Positions 15,585 through 23,287 of a DNA stretch of 64,000 nt are shown here, piece by piece (within the stretch, counting starts at the first letter, position 1; every line of letters starts with the position of its first letter). Where the stretch lies: contig NZ_SDLR01000012.1 of NCBI RefSeq assembly GCF_004522215.1, forward strand, positions 879 to 64,878. The letters run 5' to 3'. Both the position numbers and the translations under genes were made by a program. This stretch comes from Ammoniphilus sp. YIM 78166 (GTDB taxonomy: Bacteria > Bacillota > Bacilli > Aneurinibacillales > RAOX-1). The notes under the pieces were generated by a model that worked only from the letters and a program-made list of their open reading frames with translations, was not told where the DNA came from and made no database searches.

Positions 15585-16859
15585 ATGGAAGCCATCTATA
15601 TCAAGAACGCGAATCAATTGATTACGGTCAGCGGGGCTTCACAAGCCCCTAAGAAGGGCAGGCAGATGTCGGAGTTAGGGATTATCGAAAACGGTGGCTT
15701 GGTGCTGAGGGATGGGGTTATTGCGTTTGTCGGCCCAAGGGAAGAGGCCGAGCGGTATATCGATTCGCTGTCGGTCGAGCCGTTTGTCCTGGATGCCACA
15801 GGCAAAATCGTCACCCCCGGTTTAGTCGATCCCCATACCCATGTGGTTTTTGCCGGGAGCCGCGAGCAAGAATGGGAAAAGCGGCTGCAGGGAGCCAGCT
15901 ATATGGAAATCCTTCAGCAAGGGGGAGGGATCTTATTTACGACCAAGCAAACGAGGGCGGCCTCGGAGGAGCAATTATTCGAAGAAAGCAAAAAAAGATT
16001 AGATCGCTTTCTCCTCTATGGTGTCACCACCTTGGAAGCAAAGAGTGGCTATGGTCTCACTGTAGAAGATGAGCTCAAGCAACTGCGGGTCGCTCGCCAG
16101 CTAGATCAGCGGCATCCGGTGGATGTGGTCTCTACTTTTATGGGGGCCCATGCGGTACCCATCGAATATCAGTCTGATCCAGAGGCGTATGTAAGCCTTG
16201 TGATCGATGTCATGCTGCCCAAGGTGGCTCAAGAAGGGTTAGCTGAGTTCTGCGATGTCTTTTGTGAAAAAGGCGTATTTACTGTGGAGCAATCCGAGCG
16301 AATCCTTGAAGCGGGAAAAAAAGCTGGGTTAAAGCCGAAAATTCACGCCGACGAAATCGTACCCTTCGGCGGAGCGGAACTCGCGGCTTGGGTGGGTGCT
16401 GTATCTGCAGACCACCTTCTCAAAGCCTCGGATCAAGGCATTCAAGAGATGACGAAGGCTGGTGTTATTGCGGTCCTTCTTCCTGGTACGGCCTTTTTCT
16501 TAAAGGAAGAAGCAGCTAAGGCAAGAAAAATGATTGAAGCTGGTCTAGCAGTGGCGTTATCTACGGATCGCAATCCCGGATCATCACCGACCGAGTCCCT
16601 GCCGCTGATCATGAACCTCGCCTGTGTGAATATGCGCATGAGCCCAGCAGAGGTGCTCGTTGCTGCAACGATTAATGCAGCCCATGCAATTGGGCGAGCA
16701 GAGCAAGTAGGGAGCTTAGAAAAGGGCAAAAAAGCAGACGTAGTCTTGTTTGATGCGCCGAATTACGCTTATTTGCAGTACAACTTTGGAGTCAATCTCG
16801 TGGACACCGTGATCAAAAACGGGCAAGTGGTAGTTAAAGGAGGTACTCTCTGTGTCTAG
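15585..16859 (+). CDS. hutI: Imidazolonepropionase
   Basis: Third step of histidine degradation: hydrolyses 4-imidazolone-5-propionate to N-formimidoyl-L-glutamate. It is a 424-residue zinc/iron amidohydrolase. Metal-binding DPHTHVVFAGSR lies near residue 83, a substrate-contact region GGGILFTTKQTRAAS near 107, KIHADEI near 255, and STDRNPGSSPTESLPLIM near 327. The stop codon overlaps the hutG start by 8 bp, indicating translational coupling. Confidence 0.95.
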   Translation: MEAIYIKNANQLITVSGASQAPKKGRQMSELGIIENGGLVLRDGVIAFVGPREEAERYIDSLSVEPFVLDATGKIVTPGLVDPHTHVVFAGSREQEWEKRLQGASYMEILQQGGGILFTTKQTRAASEEQLFEESKKRLDRFLLYGVTTLEAKSGYGLTVEDELKQLRVARQLDQRHPVDVVSTFMGAHAVPIEYQSDPEAYVSLVIDVMLPKVAQEGLAEFCDVFCEKGVFTVEQSERILEAGKKAGLKPKIHADEIVPFGGAELAAWVGAVSADHLLKASDQGIQEMTKAGVIAVLLPGTAFFLKEEAAKARKMIEAGLAVALSTDRNPGSSPTESLPLIMNLACVNMRMSPAEVLVAATINAAHAIGRAEQVGSLEKGKKADVVLFDAPNYAYLQYNFGVNLVDTVIKNGQVVVKGGTLCV

Positions 16860-17832
16860 TTCTTATCAATGGATTGTCCCACCCCCCATCCTCCATGGGG
16901 AGGAGCTGGGTCAAGCCGATGAGATGAAAATGAATCAGCTCATTCGTAGACAGGAGGGGAGTCAATCCTTTGATGTGGGGCTGTTAGGGGCCCCTCTCTC
17001 TCGTTCCTCCATCTCAGTTTCCGGTGCGTGTGAGGCCCCCCAAGCGATCCGCTTAGCTTGGAAGTATTTCTCTACCTATAATATTGATTGGGATATCGAT
17101 TTAAAGAGTCTGCGGATTGTAGATATCGGAGATGTGAAAATGCATTGGACGGACATCCCGCTTTGTCATCAGCATATTCAACAGGGGATAGTAGAAGCTC
17201 TTAAGCACAATCCCCCTTTTCTGCCGATTATCGTGGGTGGTGATCACTCGATCACTTGCCCGCTTGTTCAAGGAATAAAGGAAGTTCATCAAGGAAAAAC
17301 GATCGGAATTCTTCAATTTGATACTCATTTTGATCTGCGGGACTTAAGTACGGGTGGCGCAGCCAACGGAACGCCGATCCGAGGATTGATTGAATCAGGA
17401 ACCGTAAAAGGACAGCATGTCGTGAATATTGGTCTTCACGGATACTATAATTCTGTGTCATTAAAGCGCTATGCCGAACAGCATAAGGTTCGATATTATA
17501 CTGTGAGAGAGGTGAGGCGTCGAGGAATTACGAAGGTTGTGCAGGAAGCGTTTCGTTCCTTGCGAGATCAGGTGGATTTTATTTATCTAACGGTGGATAT
17601 GGATGTTCTCGATATGGCCTTTGCTCCGGGTGTTCCCGCTTCTACCCCAGGAGGGCTGTCTACTTGTGAGCTGTTTGAAGCGGTCTACTGGTTAGGAAAG
17701 CAACAGAAGGTAGGCGCTATGGATCTTGTGGAGCTTGATCCAACAAAGGACTTAGCGAATGGAATCACGGTCAAAACGGGGGTCCATCTGATCTTAAACT
17801 TTTTATGCGGGTATACCCAAAGGAAATATTGA
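16852..17832 (+). CDS. hutG: Formimidoylglutamase (arginase/agmatinase superfamily)
   Basis: Predicted to hydrolyse N-formimidoyl-L-glutamate to glutamate and formamide, ending the hut pathway. The 326-residue ureohydrolase has the manganese ligands in GGDHSIT (about residue 132), FDTHFDLRD (the usual DAHxD, here DTHFD) and TVDMDVLDMAF (DxDxxD, about residue 243). The GTG start lies inside the hutI end. Arginase-fold enzymes are hard to tell apart by sequence, so the substrate is assigned mainly from the operon. Confidence 0.88.
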   Translation: MSSSYQWIVPPPILHGEELGQADEMKMNQLIRRQEGSQSFDVGLLGAPLSRSSISVSGACEAPQAIRLAWKYFSTYNIDWDIDLKSLRIVDIGDVKMHWTDIPLCHQHIQQGIVEALKHNPPFLPIIVGGDHSITCPLVQGIKEVHQGKTIGILQFDTHFDLRDLSTGGAANGTPIRGLIESGTVKGQHVVNIGLHGYYNSVSLKRYAEQHKVRYYTVREVRRRGITKVVQEAFRSLRDQVDFIYLTVDMDVLDMAFAPGVPASTPGGLSTCELFEAVYWLGKQQKVGAMDLVELDPTKDLANGITVKTGVHLILNFLCGYTQRKY

Positions 17833-17837
17833 ATACA

Positions 17838-17864
17838 TAAAAGAGGCCATGGGCCTCTTTTCCT
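17838..17864 (+). terminator. hut operon terminator
   Basis: AAAGAGGCC/GGCCTCTTT stem with a 3-nt loop, then TTTTCC. Confidence 0.8.
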
Positions 17865-17880
17865 TTTCCAAAAAATAGAG

Positions 17881-17907
17881 TACAATATATGAGCAGATGT
17901 TCATATA
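17881..17907 (+). promoter_or_regulatory. ArsR/SmtB-type operator over the -10 region
   Basis: TATATGAGCA-GA-TGTTCATATA (17886-17907) is a 10-2-10 palindrome with one mismatch, the form bound by CzrA/CadC-type metal sensors. It overlaps TACAAT (17881-17886), so bound repressor would block RNA polymerase. Confidence 0.75.
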
Positions 17908-17933
17908 CTATCATTAAGGAAGGGAGAGGTCAG

Positions 17934-18242
17934 ATGGAGAAGCAGGAACACCATTTTTTAGAATCCAAGATTATCAATGAGGTCGCTCTTACTTTTAAGG
18001 CCCTTGCGGATCCCACCCGCATAAAGATATTATACCTCCTTTCGCAGGAAGAATGCTCCGTGGGACATATTGCCGACGTTCTGGGAATGACCCAATCGGG
18101 CGTCTCGCACCAGCTCTCCTTTCTTCGCAATCTTCGATTGGTCAGGTACAGAAGAGAAGGCCAGACATTCTATTATTCTATCGATGATGAGCATGTCATT
18201 ACCATCCTGAAACAGATGATTCATCATATTACGCACGAATAG
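17934..18242 (+). CDS. ArsR/SmtB-family metal-sensing repressor (CzrA-like)
   Basis: A 102-residue winged-helix repressor. The DNA-binding segment ECSVGHIADVLGMTQSGVSHQLSFLR (about residues 38-63) is typical. The C-terminal helix (DDEHVITILKQMIHHITHE) carries an Asp, several His and a Glu arranged like the alpha-5 Zn/Co site of CzrA and SmtB. It is followed 10 bp later by a CDF metal exporter and preceded by a matching operator, so it probably represses this operon until Zn, Co or Cd binds. ATG 17934 is used because of GGGAGAGG. Confidence 0.9.
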   Translation: MEKQEHHFLESKIINEVALTFKALADPTRIKILYLLSQEECSVGHIADVLGMTQSGVSHQLSFLRNLRLVRYRREGQTFYYSIDDEHVITILKQMIHHITHE

Positions 18243-18252
18243 AGGGGATCTT

Positions 18253-19209
18253 ATGCATTCGCATCATGGGCATCACCATCATCATAACCATGATCATGGT
18301 CACGGGCATGGTCACTGTCACCACCATCATGATCATACCAGGGAAGGAAATAAGAAAGGCCTTATTATCGCACTCCTTATCACGACAGGAATTATGCTGC
18401 TGGAATTTATTGGGGGTCTTGTCACGAACAGCTTGGCTCTACTCTCTGACGCAGGGCACATGCTGAGTGATGCCAGTTCTCTTGCTTTGAGCTTATTTGC
18501 CATCTGGTTTGCGACACGCCCGGCTTCTCCTAATAAAACCTATGGATTTTACCGATTTGAGATTCTCGCCGCCTTGTTTAATGGCATTACGCTGTTCTTG
18601 ATTGCCGGTTTTATTATGTGGGAGGCCTATCACCGCTTTTGGGCACCGCCAACGGTTGCCAGCGGAACCATGATGGCGATTGCCTCCATCGGATTATTGG
18701 CCAATCTATTAAGCGCATGGGCCCTGATGATTAAAGGGGACGTCAAAGACAATGTGAACATGCGCAGTGCTTACCTGCATGTCCTTGGGGATGCACTAGG
18801 TTCAGTTGGAGCGATTATGGCTGGAGCCGTAATGTTTTTCTTCGAATGGTATATCGCCGATCCCATTATCAGTGTTATTGTATCGCTCCTGATTCTTCGC
18901 AGCGCTTGGGGCGTTATTAAGCATACGGTCCATATTTTAATGGAAGGAACACCGATCACGGTGGATCAGGAAGAAGTGAAGCTGGCCTTAGGGTCGATTG
19001 ATGGAGTCATCGATGTGCATGATCTGCATATCTGGACCATCACATCCGGACTCGATTCATTAAGCTGTCATCTTACCATTGAAGATGATCGAGATAGCCA
19101 AGATATTCTACAGCAAGCTATTAATAAAATTGAACAGCAGTTTAAGATCATGCATACCACGATCCAAGTGGAAAAGTCCCAATTACAGCATGGAGATTTG
19201 CGAGTGTGA
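18253..19209 (+). CDS. czcD: Cation diffusion facilitator (Zn/Co/Cd efflux)
   Basis: This 318-residue membrane antiporter exports divalent metal ions. The N-terminal about 35 residues are extremely His-rich (metal scavenging). Six transmembrane segments follow (about 40-215), with the two metal-site motifs LLSDAGHMLSD (HxxxD, TM2) and HVLGDALGS (TM5), then a C-terminal cytoplasmic domain (about 225-318) ending DIHT-like VHDLHIWTI. It lies in an operon with the ArsR-type repressor. Confidence 0.93.
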   Translation: MHSHHGHHHHHNHDHGHGHGHCHHHHDHTREGNKKGLIIALLITTGIMLLEFIGGLVTNSLALLSDAGHMLSDASSLALSLFAIWFATRPASPNKTYGFYRFEILAALFNGITLFLIAGFIMWEAYHRFWAPPTVASGTMMAIASIGLLANLLSAWALMIKGDVKDNVNMRSAYLHVLGDALGSVGAIMAGAVMFFFEWYIADPIISVIVSLLILRSAWGVIKHTVHILMEGTPITVDQEEVKLALGSIDGVIDVHDLHIWTITSGLDSLSCHLTIEDDRDSQDILQQAINKIEQQFKIMHTTIQVEKSQLQHGDLRV

Positions 19210-19246
19210 GGGCCTCCCCTAAACTAAACGGAAAGGAGTACATACC

Positions 19247-19393
19247 ATGTCCTATACTGCCGTCATGATTCTTGTTGTCCTCATGTGCGTGGGGATGATT
19301 GGTCTAGCTGTGTGGTATCTTAACGCAGGCTATTCCTATAAGCACTCCATTGACGAAATTCCGGAATCAGAAGAAGATGTGACGAAAAGATGA
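19247..19393 (+). CDS. Small single-pass membrane protein (48 residues)
   Basis: Short gene with AAAGGAG 8 bp before ATG. The product has one hydrophobic helix (residues about 4-25) and an acidic tail (SIDEIPESEEDVTKR). It lies 37 bp behind czcD with no terminator between, so it is probably co-transcribed. It is not recognised; a helper of metal export is only a suggestion from position. Confidence 0.65.
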   Translation: MSYTAVMILVVLMCVGMIGLAVWYLNAGYSYKHSIDEIPESEEDVTKR

Positions 19394-19421
19394 ATTCTGG
19401 TATACCAAATACAAAATACCA

Positions 19422-19450
19422 TTGAAAACATCATTCGCCCATAGTACAAT
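19422..19450 (+). promoter_or_regulatory. Consensus sigma-A promoter of the 27-residue peptide gene
   Basis: TTGAAA (19422-19427) and TACAAT (19445-19450) with exactly 17 bp spacing, 36 bp ahead of the small gene's ATG. Confidence 0.75.
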
Positions 19451-19485
19451 CAAATTAAGAAAACCAACCAACGGAGGCGGTTCAG

Positions 19486-19569
19486 ATGTTTAACTATTTC
19501 TTCGGATTAAAAGCACAGAGTTTAGCGAAAAAGAAGTTTTTCCGATTAGCCAAGACCTTAAAGTGGTAA
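19486..19569 (+). CDS. 27-residue cationic amphipathic peptide
   Basis: The product begins MFNYFFGLKAQSLAKK and ends KTLKW, with six Lys, one Arg and no acidic residues (net about +7) and an aromatic N-terminus. The gene has a near-consensus promoter, a strong ribosome site (ACGGAGGCGG) and its own terminator, a complete transcription unit of about 150 bp. No signal peptide or leader is visible. The composition resembles leaderless bacteriocin-like, toxin or membrane-active peptides, but function is not established. Confidence 0.6.
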   Translation: MFNYFFGLKAQSLAKKKFFRLAKTLKW

Positions 19570-19573
19570 AATA

Positions 19574-19608
19574 AGAGAGCTCCTTCCTAAAGAGGAGCTC
19601 TTTCTTTT
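19574..19608 (+). terminator. Terminator of the 27-residue peptide gene
   Basis: AGAGCTCCT/AGGAGCTCT stem with an 8-nt loop and TTTCTTTT. Confidence 0.85.
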
Positions 19609-19678
19609 ATATCTACCATACGCTAGCGCTTAATGTTATATTGGAATTGTTTGGTATTATGCTCGAGGAGGCATGTAT

Positions 19679-21187
19679 ATGAACGTGAAAATTTCAACTG
19701 AACCCATTTCTTCTATTGCAACCGATTGCTTAGTTGTAAGCTATTGCGAAGGGCAGGATACAGTTAAGGGCTATACGAAAGCAGTGGATGAAGCGCTTGG
19801 ACATCGAATCTCCCAGCTGATTGCGGAGAAAGAAATCAAAGGGACATTCGGGGAGATCGTCCTTCTTCATAATTGGGGCAAAATCCCTGCAAAACGTGTT
19901 CTTGTCATCGGAATGGGAAAAGAAAGTAAGCTGACGGTTGAAAGGGTTCGAGATGGTATAGGTCTTGCAGGCCGATATGCTAAGCAAAAAGGCATCCGCA
20001 ATATTACCTTTGGCATTTCCAACTATTATATGGAGAAAACGCTTTGGAATCCGGTCGATATTGTTCAAGGCGTAGTGGAAGGTGTTCTTTTGGGTACATA
20101 CCAATTCTCAGGATATAAGAGAAAAGAAGGGCGAGAGCAAGAGATTGAAGACTTCACCTTGGTTGTCGACGGAGAGCTCAGACAAGATGCCATCCGGGCA
20201 GGGATCGAGCGAGCTCAAGCAGCGTCTTATGCCACCAATATTGCCCGCGATTTAGTCAACGAGCCCGGTAATCGGATGACACCGGCTATCCTTGCCGAGA
20301 AGGCCAAGCAAATTGCCCATCAGCGGAATCTGGATATTACCATTTTACATAAGAAAGAGATCGAAGAACTGGGAATGGGAGCGCTGCTAGGGGTCGGACA
20401 GGCTAGTGTGAATGATCCCAAAATGATTGTGATGAAGTATATGGGTGCCCCAGAAACCAAAGACACGATCGGGTTTATTGGAAAAGGAGTGACCTTCGAC
20501 ACTGGAGGCATCCAAGTCAAGCCAGATGAGGGCATGGGAGATATGAAGACAGATATGGCAGGAGCAGCGGCGGTCATCGCGGCTATGGATGCCATTGGCG
20601 CGCTTCGTCCACATGTAAATATTATTGCTGTCGTGCCGACCTGTGAAAATATGATTGCCGGCAACAACTTGAAGCCAGGAGACGTGATCCCATCCTTTGC
20701 AGGAAAAACCATTGAAATTATTCATACGGACGCAGAAGGCCGATTGATTCTTGCGGATGGAGTAGCTTATGCGAAGCACCTGGGAGCGACGAAGCTTGTG
20801 GATGTCGCGACACTAACCGGTGCGGTCATTACCGCCCTCGGCCATGTGGCCACGGGACTCGTAACGAATGAAGAGCAGTGGGCGGACGAAGTCAAGGAGG
20901 CAGCTCAGATCGCAGGGGAAAAAGTATGGGAACTTCCGAACTTTGAAGAGTATCAAGAGTATATTGATAGCGAAATTGCTGATCTTAAAAATGACGCAGG
21001 AAGACCAGCGGGATGTATTCAAGGGGCCATCTTTATCGGCGCGTTTGCTGAGGATACCCCTTGGGTTCACTTGGATATAGCAGGGACCGCCACCACAAAA
21101 AAAGACAAAGGACACTACCCGGCAGGTGCCACGGGGGTAGCCGTGAGAACGCTCTTGCAGCTGGCCATCCGTCATCACTCGAGCTAG
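19679..21187 (+). CDS. pepA: Leucyl aminopeptidase (M17 family)
   Basis: This 502-residue cytosolic exopeptidase removes N-terminal residues using two metal ions. The M17 core is intact: GKGVTFDTGGIQVKP (metal and catalytic Lys region, about residue 265), DMAGAAAV, and HTDAEGRLILADG (signature NTDAEGRL, here HTDAEGRL, about residue 345). A weaker N-terminal domain precedes it. ATG 19679 is chosen because GAGGAGG sits 7 bp upstream; ATG 19673 would be too close. Confidence 0.92.
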   Translation: MNVKISTEPISSIATDCLVVSYCEGQDTVKGYTKAVDEALGHRISQLIAEKEIKGTFGEIVLLHNWGKIPAKRVLVIGMGKESKLTVERVRDGIGLAGRYAKQKGIRNITFGISNYYMEKTLWNPVDIVQGVVEGVLLGTYQFSGYKRKEGREQEIEDFTLVVDGELRQDAIRAGIERAQAASYATNIARDLVNEPGNRMTPAILAEKAKQIAHQRNLDITILHKKEIEELGMGALLGVGQASVNDPKMIVMKYMGAPETKDTIGFIGKGVTFDTGGIQVKPDEGMGDMKTDMAGAAAVIAAMDAIGALRPHVNIIAVVPTCENMIAGNNLKPGDVIPSFAGKTIEIIHTDAEGRLILADGVAYAKHLGATKLVDVATLTGAVITALGHVATGLVTNEEQWADEVKEAAQIAGEKVWELPNFEEYQEYIDSEIADLKNDAGRPAGCIQGAIFIGAFAEDTPWVHLDIAGTATTKKDKGHYPAGATGVAVRTLLQLAIRHHSS

Positions 21188-21274
21188 GGGAGGAAATGTC
21201 GGGATTTGTTTACGATCTAACCCTTTACAATCATTTCCTTGAGGAGTATCATTATCAGCAAATCAATCCAAATT

Positions 21275-21412
21275 GTCTTGCTCGCTGAATCCTTTTTTAG
21301 GAACGGGGGAACCATTTGTCCATATGGGGTGAACCTTGGTGCAAACCAAGCAGGGTGACTCTACTACCCGAATCCGTCAGCTAACCTCGTAAGCGTACCG
21401 AGAGAGGCAATC
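21275..21412 (+). ncRNA. c-di-AMP riboswitch (ydaO/yuaA type)
   Basis: The highly conserved blocks of this class are all present and in order: CGCTGAATCC, GGAACGGGGGAACCA, TGGGGTGAA, AGGGTGACTCTAC, CCGAATCCGTCAGCTAACC, TCGTAAGCG and GAGAGG. A Rho-independent terminator follows about 35 bp later, so c-di-AMP binding should turn transcription off. A possible -10 (TACAAT, 21226-21231) lies upstream. Downstream genes are the LSM-like protein, an LD-carboxypeptidase and a UspA protein; cell-wall enzymes are common targets of this riboswitch. Confidence 0.93.
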
Positions 21413-21444
21413 GTTGTTTTTTGCTGTGCAATGAAGCAAAGAGC

Positions 21445-21472
21445 GAAGCCCTCGTCAGGGCTTCTTTTTTTC
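21445..21472 (+). terminator. Riboswitch-controlled terminator
   Basis: A perfect GAAGCCCT/AGGGCTTC stem with a CGTC loop and eight T, directly behind the ydaO aptamer. Confidence 0.88.
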
Positions 21473-21477
21473 TTTAG

Positions 21478-21573
21478 CAGATAAGAATTTATAAAATATC
21501 TAGAATTCCTTATCTGCATAAGTGCAACTAGGCTGCCGCACAACTCACTTGACATAAAGAATGTCAAGTGGAG
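21478..21573 (+). other. Two further inverted repeats in the leader
   Basis: GCAGATAAG near 21477 pairs with CTTATCTGC near 21517. A perfect 10-bp palindrome CACTTGACAT-AAAGA-ATGTCAAGTG spans about 21547-21571. Neither is followed by a T-run. They lie between the riboswitch terminator and the first gene and could be RNA structure or a repressor operator. Confidence 0.45.
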
Positions 21574-21623
21574 TTTCAGCGCCAGCCAAGTTTTCTTTAG
21601 TGACAAACAGGGGAGGCTTTCTA

Positions 21624-21818
21624 ATGAATGAGGAAATGAGAAGGCAGCTTCAAGAAAGCTTAGGCCATCAGATCGAGATTCAAACCAAAACGAATGGGAA
21701 AATCAAAGGTACTCTCAGCTGGATCAGCCCGGACCGATGTATGGCCGAGATTACGCTGCAAACAGGGGAAATCAATACCGTAACGGACGTTCAGATCAAG
21801 AGTATTCGTAGGTTGTAG
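21624..21818 (+). CDS. Small LSM/Hfq-like fold protein (64 residues), hypothetical
   Basis: A 64-residue protein, mostly short beta strands (HQIEIQTKTNGKIKGTLSWISPDRCMAEITLQTGEINTV), resembling an SM-like strand pattern but without a clear Hfq signature. ATG 21624 has GGGGAGG upstream. It is the first gene behind the c-di-AMP riboswitch and is followed 13 bp later by the LD-carboxypeptidase. Function not recognised. Confidence 0.65.
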   Translation: MNEEMRRQLQESLGHQIEIQTKTNGKIKGTLSWISPDRCMAEITLQTGEINTVTDVQIKSIRRL

Positions 21819-21831
21819 GGAGAGGTTAAAA

Positions 21832-22767
21832 ATGTCCATCATCAAGCCCAAGGCATTGAAACCGGGGGATACCATTGGGGTGATTGCCCCTTCTAGTCCT
21901 GTAGAGAAAGGAAGAAGGGAAAAAGCGTTACAGATCTTGCGTGAGCTCGGATATAAAGTCAAGTTAGGAGAAACCGTTGAAGCGGAATATGGCTACTTGG
22001 CCGGCACGGATGACTTGCGTACTTCCGAGGTCAATGGTATGTTCGCGGACCCTGAGGTGGATGCCATCATTTGTCTTCGCGGGGGATACGGGACTCCGAG
22101 GATTCTCGAGTCGATTAACTACGATTTAATCCAAAGAAACCCTAAGATCTTTGTCGGGTATAGCGATATTACCGCCTTACATACGGCTATTCATCAGCAT
22201 ACCGGGCTACTAACCTTTCACGGACCGATGGTAGCCGAGCTAGCGGATAATCCGGATCCGTTAACCTGGCCCACCTTATTCCAGCATTTATCCGATCCAT
22301 CACCGGTTTCGCGCTATTCCAGCCAATGGTTCCAGTTCTGTATTACGGAGGGAGTGGCAGAGGGCGAGCTCGTGGGAGGGAATCTTTGCCTACTGAGTGC
22401 AACTCTAGGCACGGCATTCGAGATTGAAACAGAGAATAAAATTCTGTTTCTTGAAGATGTCGGAGAAGAACCCTACTCCATTGATCGCATGCTGACCCAG
22501 CTCCGATTAGCAGGCAAGCTGCAGAAAGCGAGCGGCATTGTCTTTACCGATTTTAGTGAAGCAGACCCTAAGCCAGATAAGCCTAGCCTCACCATTCACC
22601 AGGTCCTAAACGATATCGTGAAGCCCCTTGGCATTCCTGCCTATTATGGGTTGAAGTCTGGACATTGTCAGCCTAATCTCACGCTTCCTATAGGCATCCA
22701 AACCAGAATCAATGCCCACGAAGGCTGGCTGGAGTTTCTCGAAGGGGCGGTGAAGCCTCATGTATAA
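21832..22767 (+). CDS. LD-carboxypeptidase (S66 family; LdcA/YkfA/MccF-like)
   Basis: A 311-residue serine peptidase that trims the terminal D-residue from muropeptide tetrapeptides (recycling) or related substrates. The Ser-Glu-His triad can be placed: nucleophile in FVGYSDITALH (about residue 112), Glu in LFLEDVGEEPY (about 207) and His in GLKSGHCQPNLTLPIG (about 281). The N-terminal IGVIAPSSPV is typical. Its place behind a c-di-AMP riboswitch fits a cell-wall role. The stop overlaps the uspA-like start. Confidence 0.9.
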   Translation: MSIIKPKALKPGDTIGVIAPSSPVEKGRREKALQILRELGYKVKLGETVEAEYGYLAGTDDLRTSEVNGMFADPEVDAIICLRGGYGTPRILESINYDLIQRNPKIFVGYSDITALHTAIHQHTGLLTFHGPMVAELADNPDPLTWPTLFQHLSDPSPVSRYSSQWFQFCITEGVAEGELVGGNLCLLSATLGTAFEIETENKILFLEDVGEEPYSIDRMLTQLRLAGKLQKASGIVFTDFSEADPKPDKPSLTIHQVLNDIVKPLGIPAYYGLKSGHCQPNLTLPIGIQTRINAHEGWLEFLEGAVKPHV

Positions 22768-23182
22768 GATCTTGTTAGCTACAGATGGATCAGCCCATGC
22801 ACGTAGAGCAGTGGAACATACGCTGAAGCTCACAGAAAAGATGCCAGAAGCCAAGGTGACCTTGATGCACGTGAGCTCGGCGATGCCTTCGCGAAGTAAG
22901 CTGCTGGAAGCCAATTTCAATGTGCTCTCTGTATTAGAAGATCAGGCCCATGACGCACTCAAGGAAACAGAAGCCCTACTCCAGGCAAAAGGACTTGACT
23001 ATGAATTAGAAGTCGCATGGGGAGATCCTGCCTCCGAGATTACCAGTCATGCCAAGCGGGGTCAGTTCGATGTAATTGTAATGGGAAGCAGAGGCTTAGG
23101 AAGAGTTTCGGAAGTACTGATGGGCAGTGTAAGCCAGAGAGTGCTACATGAGTCGAAGTGCCCGGTAATGATTGTAAAGTAA
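22760..23182 (+). CDS. Universal stress protein A family
   Basis: A 140-residue UspA-fold protein with ILLATDGSAHARRAVEHTLKL at the N-terminus and the ATP-binding GSRGLGRVSEVLMGSVSQRVLHESKCPVMIVK end (G-2x-G-9x-G-S/T motif). It overlaps the LD-carboxypeptidase gene by 8 bp and ends the riboswitch-led operon. Confidence 0.93.
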   Translation: MYKILLATDGSAHARRAVEHTLKLTEKMPEAKVTLMHVSSAMPSRSKLLEANFNVLSVLEDQAHDALKETEALLQAKGLDYELEVAWGDPASEITSHAKRGQFDVIVMGSRGLGRVSEVLMGSVSQRVLHESKCPVMIVK

Positions 23183-23198
23183 AAACAACCGATCTCAA

Positions 23199-23226
23199 AA
23201 AATGACCCTATCGGGTCATTTTTTCT
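23199..23226 (+). terminator. Terminator of the riboswitch operon
   Basis: AATGACCC/GGGTCATT stem with a TATC loop and seven T. Confidence 0.88.
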
Positions 23227-23287
23227 TCCTTCTAAATAGGGTAGGATGGAGAAAGGAGAGATTATTGTCATAGAAGGAGCCCTTATC

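Noticed and set aside
21196..21288. 30-codon frame right after pepA with GGAGG in front
   Set aside because: The ribosome site is only 2 bp from the ATG, and the frame ends inside the first conserved part of the c-di-AMP riboswitch, so it is more likely leader sequence.
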